A stretch of DNA of 53,102 nt from Cacconaster sp045601245 (GTDB taxonomy: Bacteria > Bacteroidota > Bacteroidia > Bacteroidales > UBA932), in NCBI GenBank assembly GCA_045601245.1, contig JAZRZH010000061.1, positions 1 to 53,102 on the forward strand, written 5' to 3'. The position numbers and the translations under genes are program-made. Numbering within the stretch: the stretch's first letter is position 1; each line of letters starts with the position of its first letter. This document shows, in pieces, positions 9,864 through 18,425 of this stretch. The notes beneath the pieces are model-generated. The model saw nothing but the letters and a program-made list of their open reading frames with translations, ran no database searches and was not told the DNA's origin.

Positions 9864-10427
9864 ATGAAAAAGGTAGTCAATGCAGGAATCGGTGGACGCA
9901 ACTTCACTATCGAGGAAGACGCCTACAACAGACTGGACGCATATCTCAAGGCATTCCGCAGCAAGGCCGACTCCGGCAGCTCCACCACCGAGGTGATGGA
10001 CGAAGTCGAGGCAAGGATCTGCGAACTCTTCTCTTCCAAAATATACTCATCCAACGAAGTCATCACCCTGGCCATCGTAAATGACGTCATATCGCAGCTC
10101 GGCATGCCCGACGGCAGCGAAAGCGGATTCGAGGACGAAGGTGCGACGGCTGAAAGGCAGTCGACGGCAAAGAAGAAATTCTACCGCGACTCGGACAACA
10201 AGTATATCGGTGGCGTATGCAGCGGACTCGGCGCATATTTCGATGTCGACATTATGCTCATCCGCATAATTTTCATCATCGCCCTGTTTGCCGGAACGGC
10301 CGGCTTCTGGGCATATATCATCCTGTGGGCGGTAGCACCTATTGCGAAGACTTCAGCACAGAAGTGCGAACTCCGCGGCCTTCCGGTAACCGCTGAAAAT
10401 ATGGCCAAATACCCTTCAAGCAAATAA
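9864..10427 (+). CDS. PspC-domain membrane protein (first of two)
   Basis: This 187-residue protein has an N-terminal cytoplasmic half with the GRNFTIEEDAYNRLDAYL motif found in Bacteroidota PspC proteins. A PspC domain follows at about 104-160, with KYIGGVCSGLGAYF before two hydrophobic segments (DIMLIRIIFIIALFAG and WAYIILWAVAP). PspC proteins sense or transmit envelope stress. It lies 2 nt before a padR regulator and shares its N-terminal motif with the second PspC gene at 10756, pointing to duplication. The partner and signal are unknown. Confidence 0.88.
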   Translation: MKKVVNAGIGGRNFTIEEDAYNRLDAYLKAFRSKADSGSSTTEVMDEVEARICELFSSKIYSSNEVITLAIVNDVISQLGMPDGSESGFEDEGATAERQSTAKKKFYRDSDNKYIGGVCSGLGAYFDVDIMLIRIIFIIALFAGTAGFWAYIILWAVAPIAKTSAQKCELRGLPVTAENMAKYPSSK

Positions 10428-10429
10428 TT

Positions 10430-10759
10430 ATGGAGAATCCTTCAGAAAACGTACGCACCCAGATGCGAAAGGGACTCCTGGAGTACTGCATACTCCGGAT
10501 CCTCAGCGGCGGGGAAGCCTATGCATCCGCCATCATCGACGCCCTCAAGAAGGCCGATATGATAGTGGTGGAAGGCACGCTCTACCCTCTGCTCATCCGG
10601 CTCAAGAACCAGGGGATGCTCTCATATCACTGGGAGGAATCCACCCAGGGCCCGCCGAGAAAGTATTATATGATCACGGACAAGGGACGTAACCAACTCA
10701 TGGAGATGGACGCGGCTTGGAACGAACTTGTGGAATCCATCAACAAACTCAGCAGATGA
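10430..10759 (+). CDS. PadR-family transcriptional regulator
   Basis: This 109-residue winged-helix protein has the PadR layout: RKGLLEYCILRILSGGEAYASAII, then EGTLYPLLIRLKNQGML and a wing with GPPRKYYMITDKGR. PadR proteins usually repress neighbouring membrane-protein genes in response to ligands or stress. The gene is flanked by two PspC genes and overlaps the second (ATGA at 10756), so it most likely autoregulates this operon. In Bacteroidota, PadR with PspC and DUF2807 is a recurrent combination. Confidence 0.92.
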   Translation: MENPSENVRTQMRKGLLEYCILRILSGGEAYASAIIDALKKADMIVVEGTLYPLLIRLKNQGMLSYHWEESTQGPPRKYYMITDKGRNQLMEMDAAWNELVESINKLSR

Positions 10760-11769
10760 AACGGGTCGAAAAAGTAAGTATCGGAGGATATGCCTTCTCT
10801 CTCGAGGAGGATGCATACGGCACAATGTCCGAATATATCGACGGACTTCGCGCGCAGTACTCGTCAAGTCCTGACGGGAACGAAATAATCGAAGCTTTCG
10901 AGGACCGTATTGCGGAACTTCTGCTTGAGCGGCACAACTCCGGAGCCGTCATATCTATGGATGACGTCAATAAGGTGAAAGAAACCCTCGGCACCCCGGA
11001 TGCCATCGTAGCCGGAGCTGAGGAAGCAGGACCGGCAGCAGAAGACAGGAAGGTGGAGAAACCAGAATGGTGGAGCAACAGGGGCAGGAAAACTTTTATG
11101 AGAATACGCCAGGGACGTGTCTTTGGCGGAGTGGCAAACGGCCTGGCGGCATACTACGGCATCGACGTCTTTCTGATGCGGGCGTTGTGGTGCATCGTGG
11201 GTGTCGTCGGCCTCGTTGCCGGAGACAGCGACCTGGACTGGCTCGAGTGGCTGGGCATTCTCGTCCCTTGTGTAATAATTGCTTATGTGATTCTCTGGGC
11301 GCGAACCCCTGAAGCCGATGGCGCATCATCCAGGCGCAGCCAGTCAGCGATGGACAGGACGCCTTCGACCAGAGGCACTTTCGGACGCACTTTCGGCAAT
11401 ATCGTCAGGATATTCTTCGGCGTACTGCTGATCATCATCGGCCTCAGCGGCATCGCCGCCGGAGTATTCGCCCTTTGCGGTCTCGGTGTCACCGGAATGG
11501 AATTCATCAATGCCGAACTCCTTCCCGAAATTGCTGAAACATTCCCTATGATTGCAACGAAGGGATATACCGCCGCCACCGGAATCCTCACCGCAGTCTG
11601 CTATTTCCTTCCGTTCATAGTGGTATTGTATGAAGGTCTTAAGGTCAGCTTCGACTTCAGCTCGCCGAAATGGCACCCTGGCCTCATACTCTCAATAATA
11701 TGGATAATTGCCGTCCTGGCGCTTTGCGGCATGCTGATTGTATCCTTCATCCCGAATATTAATTTTTGA
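10756..11769 (+). CDS. PspC-domain multi-pass membrane protein (second)
   Basis: The start is the ATG at 10756 overlapping the padR stop, giving MKRVEKVSIGGYAFSLEEDAYG, which parallels the N-terminus of the first PspC protein. The 337 residues comprise a cytoplasmic N-terminal region (to about 110), a PspC core (RVFGGVANGLAAYYGIDVFLMRALWCIVGVVG) and several further membrane segments in the C-terminal half (about 225-335). It is longer than simple PspC. Co-location with PadR and a DUF2807 protein supports an envelope-stress role, by family knowledge only. Confidence 0.87.
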   Translation: MKRVEKVSIGGYAFSLEEDAYGTMSEYIDGLRAQYSSSPDGNEIIEAFEDRIAELLLERHNSGAVISMDDVNKVKETLGTPDAIVAGAEEAGPAAEDRKVEKPEWWSNRGRKTFMRIRQGRVFGGVANGLAAYYGIDVFLMRALWCIVGVVGLVAGDSDLDWLEWLGILVPCVIIAYVILWARTPEADGASSRRSQSAMDRTPSTRGTFGRTFGNIVRIFFGVLLIIIGLSGIAAGVFALCGLGVTGMEFINAELLPEIAETFPMIATKGYTAATGILTAVCYFLPFIVVLYEGLKVSFDFSSPKWHPGLILSIIWIIAVLALCGMLIVSFIPNINF

Positions 11770-11791
11770 TAATTCAAGCACATTTGATTAT

Positions 11792-12565
11792 ATGAAACGT
11801 TTAGCACTCACACTTATCGCGGTTATTGCGGCCGTGTCCGTATCGAACGCGCAGAACATCACCAAGTCATACACCGTCAAGGAATTCTCATCAATTTCCG
11901 CCAGCCACGCATTTGACGTGGAGGTTACCAGAGGCGACAAATATGCAGTCACTCTCGACATCCCACAGAGTTATCTCGACTATCTTGTCATCGAAAAGAA
12001 AGAGGGCACCCTCGTCCTCGGATTCAAGAAGACGCTTCCGAAAAAGTTGAGCAACCTCAGGGAAACCTGCAAGGCATACGTCACTATGCCGGAACTCCGC
12101 GGCATCTATCTCCGCGGGGCATCTAAGATCAATGTCAAGGACAAGATGGACATCACGATGGGCAAGATGGAGATTGAACTCTCCGGAGCCAGCAAGATCA
12201 ACTGCCTGACAGTGGAGGCACCGGAAGTGGATATCGAAATCAACGGCGCTTCAAAGGCCGATATCACCGTGACCACATCCAAGGTGGAGGCCGATGTGTC
12301 CGGAGCGTCCAAACTCGTGATGACCGGCAATACCGGCGAACTTGAGCTCGAGGTTTCCGGAGCGTCTTCAGTAAACGCCAAGAACACAAAGGCAGACGAA
12401 GTGGACCTCGAATGCAGCGGAGCAAGCAAGGCGGTTGTATATGCGGAGAACAGACTCAAAGTCGAACTCTCCGGCGCGTCAGGATGCGAATACTACGCAC
12501 CTGAAGACATCAAGCTTGACATAGTGGGCATATCCGGCGCATCTTCGATACATCGCGCAAAATAG
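11792..12565 (+). CDS. Secreted DUF2807 (head-GIN) beta-solenoid protein
   Basis: This 257-residue protein has a signal peptide ending SVSNAQ. The start at 11792 is preferred over an upstream in-frame ATG because it opens the signal peptide directly. The mature protein is a chain of short beta repeats each containing a GASK or GASS step (LRGASKI, LSGASKI, INGASKA, VSGASKL, VSGASSV, CSGASKA, LSGASG), as in the DUF2807 head-GIN fold. Such proteins are extracytoplasmic and frequently encoded beside PspC/PadR genes. It lies 22 nt after the second PspC gene and ends 3 nt from the convergent lepA. Confidence 0.9.
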   Translation: MKRLALTLIAVIAAVSVSNAQNITKSYTVKEFSSISASHAFDVEVTRGDKYAVTLDIPQSYLDYLVIEKKEGTLVLGFKKTLPKKLSNLRETCKAYVTMPELRGIYLRGASKINVKDKMDITMGKMEIELSGASKINCLTVEAPEVDIEINGASKADITVTTSKVEADVSGASKLVMTGNTGELELEVSGASSVNAKNTKADEVDLECSGASKAVVYAENRLKVELSGASGCEYYAPEDIKLDIVGISGASSIHRAK

Positions 12566-12568
12566 GCT

Positions 12569-14356
12569 CTAGTCCAATTTGAGAACGGCCATAAAGGCTG
12601 ACTGAGGCACTTCGACTGAACCGATCTGCCTCATTCTCTTTTTACCCTGCTTCTGCTTCTCGAGAAGTTTGCGCTTGCGGGTGATATCGCCGCCGTAGCA
12701 CTTCGCTGTCACGTCCTTGCGGACCTGACGGACAGTCTCGCGGGCGATGATCTTGGCTCCGATGGCGGCCTGGATCGCGATATCGAACTGCTGGCGCGGG
12801 ATGAGGTCCTTGAGTTTCTCACATATCTTGCGTCCGAAGTCGTAAGCGTGGTCCTGATGGATGAGAGTCGAGAGGGCATCGGCCGGCTCGCCGTTGAGCA
12901 GGATGTCGAGCTTGACCAGTTTGGCAGGCTGGAAGCCCACCACGTGGTAGTCGAATGACGCATATCCCTTGGAGATGGACTTCAGTTTGTCATAGAAATC
13001 GAACACAATCTCGGAGAGCGGCATGTCGTAATTGAGCTCCACGCGGTCTGCCGTGAGATAATGCTGGCTCTTGAGCACACCGCGCTTGTCGAGGCAGAGT
13101 TTCATTATAGGGCCGTAGAATTCGGTCTTGGAGATGATCTGCGCCGTGATGAACGGCTCTTCGATATGGTCGATGAGCGTTGGGGCCGGCAGACCCGAAG
13201 GATTGTGTACGTCAAGGCATTCGCCCTGCGTCGTATAGACTTTGTATGAGACGTTTGGCACCGTAGTGACCACATCCATATCGAATTCGCGGAAAAGGCG
13301 CTCCTGCACGATCTCCATATGAAGCAGGCCGAGAAATCCGCAGCGGAATCCGAATCCCAGAGCGAGTGAACTCTCCGGCTCGAACACGAGCGACGCGTCG
13401 TTCAGCTGGAACTTCTCGAGCGATGAGCGCAGGTCCTCATATTCGTCCGCTGTGACAGGGAACATTCCGGCGTAGAGCATAGGCTTGACATCCTCGAAAC
13501 CGGCGATGGCATTGCTGCACGGCTTGTCCACGTGGGTGATGGTATCGCCCACCTTCACCTCGACGGCCGTCTTGATACCGGATATGATATAACCCACCGA
13601 GCCGCAAGGAATCTCCTTGCGCGGGCACATCTTCATCTTGAGTACGCCTACCTCCTCGGCCTCATATTCCTTGCCCGTATTGACGAACTTGACTTTGTCT
13701 CCGGTCTTTATCGAACCGTTGACGACCTTGAAATATGCGATGATACCCCTGAATGAGTTGAATACCGAGTCGAAGATCAACGCCTGGAGCGGAGCGTCCG
13801 GATCCCCGACAGGAGCCGGGATGCGGTCCACAATGGCATCAAGAATGGCCTCCACGCCCTCTCCGGTGCGCGCTGACGTGAGCAGCACGTCATCCGGGTC
13901 GCAGCCAAGGAGATCCACCACCTGGTCCCGGACTACGTCCACCATAGCCGCATCCATATCTATCTTGTTGAGCACAGGGATGATCTCCAGATTGTGCTCT
14001 ATCGCCAGATAGAGGTTGGAGATGGTCTGCGCCTGGATACCCTGGGTGGCGTCCACGACGAGAAGCGCACCCTCGCAGGAGGCGATTGCACGGGATACTT
14101 CATACGAGAAGTCCACGTGGCCCGGAGTGTCGATAAGATTGAGGGTATATGTCTCCCCGCCTTTTTTGTACTCCATCTGAATGGCGTGGCTCTTGATAGT
14201 GATACCCTTTTCTTTCTCCAGGTCCATCGAGTCGAGGACCTGATTCTCCATATCCCTCTGATCCAGGGTGTTCGTCTTCTCGAGCATTCTGTCAGCCAGT
14301 GTGCTCTTGCCGTGGTCGATATGTGCAATGATGCAGAAATTCCTGATATTCTTCAT
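12569..14356 (-). CDS. lepA: Elongation factor 4 (LepA)
   Basis: This ribosome-bound GTPase back-translocates or remodels stalled elongation complexes. The 595 residues carry the P-loop AHIDHGKST (11-19), switch II DTPGHVDF, the G4 NKID motif, and the LepA-specific C-terminal domain ending in KLLEKQKQGKKRMRQIG. Length and motifs are standard. It is a single gene, convergent with the DUF2807 gene and divergent from transketolase. A minus-strand -7 box (14395-14402) lies in the shared promoter region. Confidence 0.98.
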   Translation of the reverse strand: MKNIRNFCIIAHIDHGKSTLADRMLEKTNTLDQRDMENQVLDSMDLEKEKGITIKSHAIQMEYKKGGETYTLNLIDTPGHVDFSYEVSRAIASCEGALLVVDATQGIQAQTISNLYLAIEHNLEIIPVLNKIDMDAAMVDVVRDQVVDLLGCDPDDVLLTSARTGEGVEAILDAIVDRIPAPVGDPDAPLQALIFDSVFNSFRGIIAYFKVVNGSIKTGDKVKFVNTGKEYEAEEVGVLKMKMCPRKEIPCGSVGYIISGIKTAVEVKVGDTITHVDKPCSNAIAGFEDVKPMLYAGMFPVTADEYEDLRSSLEKFQLNDASLVFEPESSLALGFGFRCGFLGLLHMEIVQERLFREFDMDVVTTVPNVSYKVYTTQGECLDVHNPSGLPAPTLIDHIEEPFITAQIISKTEFYGPIMKLCLDKRGVLKSQHYLTADRVELNYDMPLSEIVFDFYDKLKSISKGYASFDYHVVGFQPAKLVKLDILLNGEPADALSTLIHQDHAYDFGRKICEKLKDLIPRQQFDIAIQAAIGAKIIARETVRQVRKDVTAKCYGGDITRKRKLLEKQKQGKKRMRQIGSVEVPQSAFMAVLKLD

Positions 14357-14384
14357 TCGTGGGTCGCTTTTTGGCGGAATGTTA

Positions 14385-14415
14385 TTGAATCGGGCAAAGA
14401 TAATGATTATATTTG
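14385..14415 (+). promoter_or_regulatory. tktA promoter: Promoter for the transketolase operon
   Basis: TTG (14385-14387), 20 nt, then TATATTTG (14408-14415) is a full match to the Bacteroidota consensus. The ATG follows after 21 nt. It overlaps the oppositely oriented lepA -7 box. Confidence 0.8.
14395..14402 (-). promoter_or_regulatory. -7 box for lepA
   Basis: On the minus strand TATCTTTG matches TAnnTTTG, 38 nt before the lepA ATG. It lies inside the forward promoter, so the two polymerases would compete. Confidence 0.6.
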
Positions 14416-14436
14416 TTTTTTAATTCCTACAACAAA

Positions 14437-15282
14437 ATGTCAGCACAATACACACTCGAACAGATTGCATCCCAGGTCAGAAGGGACATTGTCCGTATGG
14501 TGACCAAGGCCGCATCGGGCCATCCGGGCGGATCCCTGAGCAGCACCGACATAATGACCTGGCTCTTTTTCAAAGAGATGAACGTAACTCCCGAAACCTG
14601 GAAACGCAGCGGTGAGAATCTGGATATGTTCTTCCTCTCGGCGGGACATATGACACCTGTTCTCTACAGCGTAATGGCCCGCAGGGGCTATTTCCCGGTT
14701 GATGAACTCAACACGTTCCGTCTTTTCGGAACACGTCTTCAGGGCCACCCTTGCATCGAGAAGGGCCTGCCGGGCATCAACCAGGCAGCCGGTTCCCTCG
14801 GACAGGGACTTTCAGTAGCAGCGGGTGCCGCAGCAGGCAAGAAGATTGCCGGTGACAAGCGCAGGGTATTCGTACTTCTGGGCGACGGCGAGAGCGAGGA
14901 AGGTCAGGTGTGGGAAGCCGCTATAGTTGCAGCCCACCACAAGATTGACAATCTGGTCGCCATCACCGACTGGAACGGCCAGCAGATCGACGGCTCCACA
15001 GACTCAGTGGCCAGCCTCGGGGATCTCGAAGCCAAATGGAAGGCATTCGGCTGGGAGGTAATCACCGCTGACGGACATTGCTTCAAGTCCATCGAGAAGG
15101 CCTTCGCCCAGGCAAAGGAATTTGAAGGGAAGGGCAAACCGGTAATGATTCTCTTCCATACGGAAATGGGTCACGGCGTGGATTTCATGGCGGGCACACA
15201 CAAGTGGCACGGCAAGAATCCTTCACCGGAACAGTGCGAAGAGGCTATGAAACAACTTGAAGAAACAATGGGGGACTTTTAA
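14437..15282 (+). CDS. Transketolase, N-terminal (TPP-binding) subunit
   Basis: Transketolase moves two-carbon ketol units in the pentose phosphate pathway. This 281-residue protein is the N-terminal half of a split enzyme: GHPGGSLSSTDIM near the start, the thiamine-diphosphate motif GDGESEEGQVWEAA and downstream DNLVAITDWN, and MGHGVDFM at the end. The C-terminal half is encoded 1 nt after the stop. The start at 14437 fits the promoter spacing. Split transketolases are known in several bacteria and archaea; together the pair would form the complete enzyme. Confidence 0.95.
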   Translation: MSAQYTLEQIASQVRRDIVRMVTKAASGHPGGSLSSTDIMTWLFFKEMNVTPETWKRSGENLDMFFLSAGHMTPVLYSVMARRGYFPVDELNTFRLFGTRLQGHPCIEKGLPGINQAAGSLGQGLSVAAGAAAGKKIAGDKRRVFVLLGDGESEEGQVWEAAIVAAHHKIDNLVAITDWNGQQIDGSTDSVASLGDLEAKWKAFGWEVITADGHCFKSIEKAFAQAKEFEGKGKPVMILFHTEMGHGVDFMAGTHKWHGKNPSPEQCEEAMKQLEETMGDF

Positions 15283-15283
15283 T

Positions 15284-16225
15284 ATGAAAGAATATATCGA
15301 CACAGGCAAGAAGGACACCCGCTCAGGTTTCGGAGCAGGCCTTGCAGAACTCGGACGCACCAACCCTAAGGTCGTGGCTCTGACCGCTGACCTCAAGGAT
15401 TCCCTTAAGATGGGCGATTTCGCAAATGAGAATCCGGACAGGTTCTTCGAATGCGGTATTGCCGAGGCGAATATGATCGGCATGGCAGCCGGCCTCGCCA
15501 TCGACGGATACATTCCGTTCGCGGGCACATTCGCAAATTTCGCGACAGCACGCGTTTATGACCAGATCCGCCAGAGCGTCTGCTACTCGAAGACAAATGT
15601 CAAGATAGCAGCATCCCACGCGGGCATCACCCTCGGAGAGGACGGTGCCACCCACCAGACCCTCGAGGACATCGGAATGATGCGCATGCTTCCGGGAATG
15701 ACCGTCATCTGCCCTTGCGATTACAACCAGACCAAGGCTGCGACCATCGCCGCAGCGGCATATGACGGTCCCGTTTACCTGCGTTTCGGCCGTCCTTCAG
15801 TCCCGAATTTCACTCCTGCTGACCAGAAGTTTGAAATCGGCAAGGCCGAGCACCTCGAAGAGGGCCGTGACGTCACCATCCTCGCCTGCGGACATATGGT
15901 ATGGGAAGCCATCCAGGCAACTGCAGAACTCGAGAAGAAGGGTGTCAGCGTCGACCTTTTCAACATCCACACCATCAAGCCGCTCGATGAAGAGGCAATT
16001 CTCGCATCGGTTGCAAAGACCGGCAAGGTGGTCTGCGCTGAGGAACATTTCATTGCCGGCGGCCTCGGAGAGGCAGTCTCAGGCCTGCTCGCACGCAACA
16101 ACCCTGTTCCTATGCGTTTCGTTGCCATCAACGATACCTTCGGACAGAGCGGCAAACCGGCACAACTTATGCAGGCTTACGGACTTGATGCCGCCCACAT
16201 CGTGGAAGCGGCACTCTCGTTCTAA
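15284..16225 (+). CDS. Transketolase, C-terminal subunit
   Basis: This 313-residue partner of the upstream gene holds the pyrimidine-binding domain (GIAEANMIGMAAGLAIDGYIPFAGTFANF) and the C-terminal transketolase domain (HTIKPLDEEAIL, AEEHFIAGGLGEAV). The catalytic Glu of the pyrimidine domain is in FFECGIAEANM. The start at 15284 (MKEYIDTGK) is chosen over an in-frame ATG at 15257, which would overlap the upstream gene without need. An ECF sigma factor gene follows after 9 nt and may be co-transcribed. Confidence 0.95.
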   Translation: MKEYIDTGKKDTRSGFGAGLAELGRTNPKVVALTADLKDSLKMGDFANENPDRFFECGIAEANMIGMAAGLAIDGYIPFAGTFANFATARVYDQIRQSVCYSKTNVKIAASHAGITLGEDGATHQTLEDIGMMRMLPGMTVICPCDYNQTKAATIAAAAYDGPVYLRFGRPSVPNFTPADQKFEIGKAEHLEEGRDVTILACGHMVWEAIQATAELEKKGVSVDLFNIHTIKPLDEEAILASVAKTGKVVCAEEHFIAGGLGEAVSGLLARNNPVPMRFVAINDTFGQSGKPAQLMQAYGLDAAHIVEAALSF

Positions 16226-16234
16226 TTCTAAAGA

Positions 16235-16780
16235 ATGGAAGACAGCCGGATCATAGAGCTTTACAAGCTGGGCGAGAAGAGGCAGGCCTTCAATCTGATG
16301 GTCCGCAAATACTCGGAACGTCTATACTGCATCATACGCAACATCGTGCACACGCATGATGAGACGGACGATGTGCTTCAGAACACCTGGATCAAGGTCT
16401 GGGGTGCGCTGGACACATTCCGCGAGGATGCCAAGCTCTATACGTGGCTGTACCGCATAGCTACCAACGAGGCCTTGACCGCCCTCAAGAAGAACAGGTT
16501 CAAGGCCTTCGTTTCCATGAGCGACTACTCCAAGGAAATCGAAGGTTCTCTCATGTATGACGAGAGCTTCAACGGCGATAAACTTCAGCTCGCCCTGCAG
16601 AAGGCCATGGCAAAACTGCCGCCAAAGCAGAAGGCCGTTTTCACCCTCAGATACTTCGATGAACTTCCCTATGACGAGATAGCCGGCATACTCGGCAGTT
16701 CCGAGTCTTCCCTCAAGACCTCTTTCCATTATGCCAGGGAGAAGGTCCTCAAGGAACTTGAAAAAAATGTAGATATTTGA
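16235..16780 (+). CDS. ECF-type RNA polymerase sigma factor
   Basis: This 181-residue sigma-70-family factor has region 2 (HTHDETDDVLQNTWIKVWGALDTFR, with YTWLYRIATNEAL) and region 4 (LPPKQKAVFTLRYFDELPYDEIAGILG, ending SLKTSFHYAREKVL). There is no region 1.1 or 3, as expected for an ECF factor. It is followed by a small one-helix membrane protein and a Spy-like periplasmic protein, a common Bacteroidota arrangement for envelope-responsive sigma factors. It lies 9 nt after the transketolase operon, so read-through expression is likely. Confidence 0.93.
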   Translation: MEDSRIIELYKLGEKRQAFNLMVRKYSERLYCIIRNIVHTHDETDDVLQNTWIKVWGALDTFREDAKLYTWLYRIATNEALTALKKNRFKAFVSMSDYSKEIEGSLMYDESFNGDKLQLALQKAMAKLPPKQKAVFTLRYFDELPYDEIAGILGSSESSLKTSFHYAREKVLKELEKNVDI

Positions 16781-16819
16781 TTTTTAACTTTATTCATCTT
16801 GCACAGTCTAAAGGTTGTA

Positions 16820-17206
16820 ATGAAAAAAGTAGGTGATATTTTGTCTGATTCGCATCTCCGCGAAAAGCCATTCAAGGTGCCGGGAGGTTATCTTGAAGAG
16901 GTGGAGAACCGTATATCGGAACGAATCGACAATGGGACGGCAGACGGTTCGGCTTGGTCGGTGGCCAAGCCGGCCGTACTGTTGGCTTTCATGTTCGTGC
17001 TGATATTCGGCATAGGCTACGCTACACTTTCCCTGACGGACACCCTGGACAAGGGCGTCAGCCACCGGGAGACAGCGGAGCTTCCGTCAACTTTCGAGCT
17101 TGATGATGACACATCCGATGACATCATCGAATATCTCGCACAGACCCTCACTCTTGAGGACATCAGCTCCTACGCAGCTGAAGATACAGCCAATACGGAC
17201 AATTAG
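16820..17206 (+). CDS. Small single-pass membrane protein, candidate anti-sigma factor
   Basis: This 128-residue protein has an N-terminal cytoplasmic segment containing KPFKVPGGYLEEVENRI, a motif shared by small proteins next to Bacteroidota ECF sigma genes. One membrane helix follows (AVLLAFMFVLIFGIGYATL), then an acidic periplasmic tail. The topology and position between an ECF sigma gene and a Spy-like gene fit a short anti-sigma factor, but no zinc-binding anti-sigma motif (HxxxCxxC) is present. The functional call is therefore inference. The start at 16820 (MKKVGDIL) is preferred to an upstream ATG. Confidence 0.7.
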   Translation: MKKVGDILSDSHLREKPFKVPGGYLEEVENRISERIDNGTADGSAWSVAKPAVLLAFMFVLIFGIGYATLSLTDTLDKGVSHRETAELPSTFELDDDTSDDIIEYLAQTLTLEDISSYAAEDTANTDN

Positions 17207-17211
17207 AATCC

Positions 17212-17727
17212 ATGAAGAAGATTTTTGCATTTGCGGCGGTGCTCATCATGATGGGCACAGCTTGTTTCGCTCAGAACAAGAAAGACGACAACAACAAGAA
17301 AACCTGGGAAGCCATCAGGGCTGAGAAGGTGGGCTTCATCACTGACAGACTCGACCTTACTGTTGAGGAGGCTCAGGTGTTCTGGCCTGTGTACAATGCC
17401 TATATGAAGGATTTCTCCGCAGCCAACAAGAAAATAAGGCACTGTATGTGGTCTCTCAAGCCTAAGAAGGACGAGACCGTCTCAGACAAGGAAATGGTGG
17501 AGAGGATCAATGCCTACGTCAGCGCCAAGAAAGATGCCGATGAAGTATTTGCCAGATACAGCAAGGAATTCCTGAAGGTCCTCCCTGCAGAAAAGGTGGG
17601 CAAGCTTTACCTCGCCGAGGAGCAGTTCAACCGCAACATGGTTAACAAGCTCGTTGACCGCAAGGTGGAGAAGAAAGTCGAGAAGAAAATAGGCGGCAAG
17701 CCGGCCGACCGCCAGGACGAGGGTTAG
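17212..17727 (+). CDS. Secreted Spy/LTxxQ-like helical protein
   Basis: This 171-residue protein has a signal peptide ending in TACFAQ and a charged, mostly helical mature part. The block RLDLTVEEAQVFWPVYNAY corresponds to the LTxEEAxxFWPxYN motif of Bacteroidota Spy/CpxP-like proteins encoded with ECF sigma factors. The C-terminus is a Lys/Glu-rich helix. A role as periplasmic chaperone or stress sensor is inferred from the family. It follows the candidate anti-sigma gene by 5 nt and overlaps the convergent trmN6 stop by 4 nt. Confidence 0.78.
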   Translation: MKKIFAFAAVLIMMGTACFAQNKKDDNNKKTWEAIRAEKVGFITDRLDLTVEEAQVFWPVYNAYMKDFSAANKKIRHCMWSLKPKKDETVSDKEMVERINAYVSAKKDADEVFARYSKEFLKVLPAEKVGKLYLAEEQFNRNMVNKLVDRKVEKKVEKKIGGKPADRQDEG

Positions 17728-18425
17728 AGTTTAAGATAGAAATCGCGGGTCAGAGCCTTGTACTGCTCTGTGTAATCAGGCCCATCCCGCATAATGACGA
17801 GCTCCTCGATGAGGGGCTCACTTTTTGTGCGTGAGAGCTCCATCATGAAGCGTTTCGGTGCGGCTGAGGCCTTGGTGCGTACGTGGCAGATACGGTTCGG
17901 GAAAAGCCCGGCTGAAAGCGCTTCCCCGGCGAAGTATTCCGCTTCATCGGCCGGATATACGACGGCGAGCCTCCCTTCAGGAGAAAGACATCTGCAGGCC
18001 GCAGCGATGATGTCCCGGTGTGTCAGGGTGTCGGTATGACGGGCGACCGAGCGGCGGTCATCCGGAGCTTTCAGGGAGTTTATGAAAAATGGTGGGTTCG
18101 ATACAATCAGATCAACCTCGTCCGTCCATTCCTGAAGCGGAAGACTGCGAGCGGAAAGGCGCCCGTTCCACGGGGATGCGGTGAAATTGGAGGCCGCTTC
18201 CTCTACGGAATCCTCATCTATGTCAATGCCATAAATCAAAGCCTGGGGAAAGCGCTGCGCCATCATCAGGGCTATCACTCCCGTGCCCGTGCCGGCATCC
18301 AGAATGCGGAGAGGGGTGTTGTCCGAAGAGACCCAGGCACCAAGCAACACACCGTCAGTCCCCACCTTCATAGCGGAACGTTCGTTGGATACGGTGAATT
18401 GCTTGAATCTAAATGAACCTGCCAT
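17724..18425 (-). CDS. trmN6: tRNA1(Val) A37 N6-methyltransferase
   Basis: This is a SAM-dependent enzyme (also called YfiC) expected to methylate A37 of tRNA-Val. The 233 residues start with FRFKQFTVSNERSAMKVGTDGVLLGAW, the diagnostic opening of the family. The SAM-binding DAGTGTGVIALMMAQR and the N6-adenine catalytic motif NPPF (SNPPFFINSL) follow. Length is normal. It overlaps the end of lolD by 17 nt and so is translated in the same transcript as fusA2-lolD. Confidence 0.9.
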   Translation of the reverse strand: MAGSFRFKQFTVSNERSAMKVGTDGVLLGAWVSSDNTPLRILDAGTGTGVIALMMAQRFPQALIYGIDIDEDSVEEAASNFTASPWNGRLSARSLPLQEWTDEVDLIVSNPPFFINSLKAPDDRRSVARHTDTLTHRDIIAAACRCLSPEGRLAVVYPADEAEYFAGEALSAGLFPNRICHVRTKASAAPKRFMMELSRTKSEPLIEELVIMRDGPDYTEQYKALTRDFYLKL

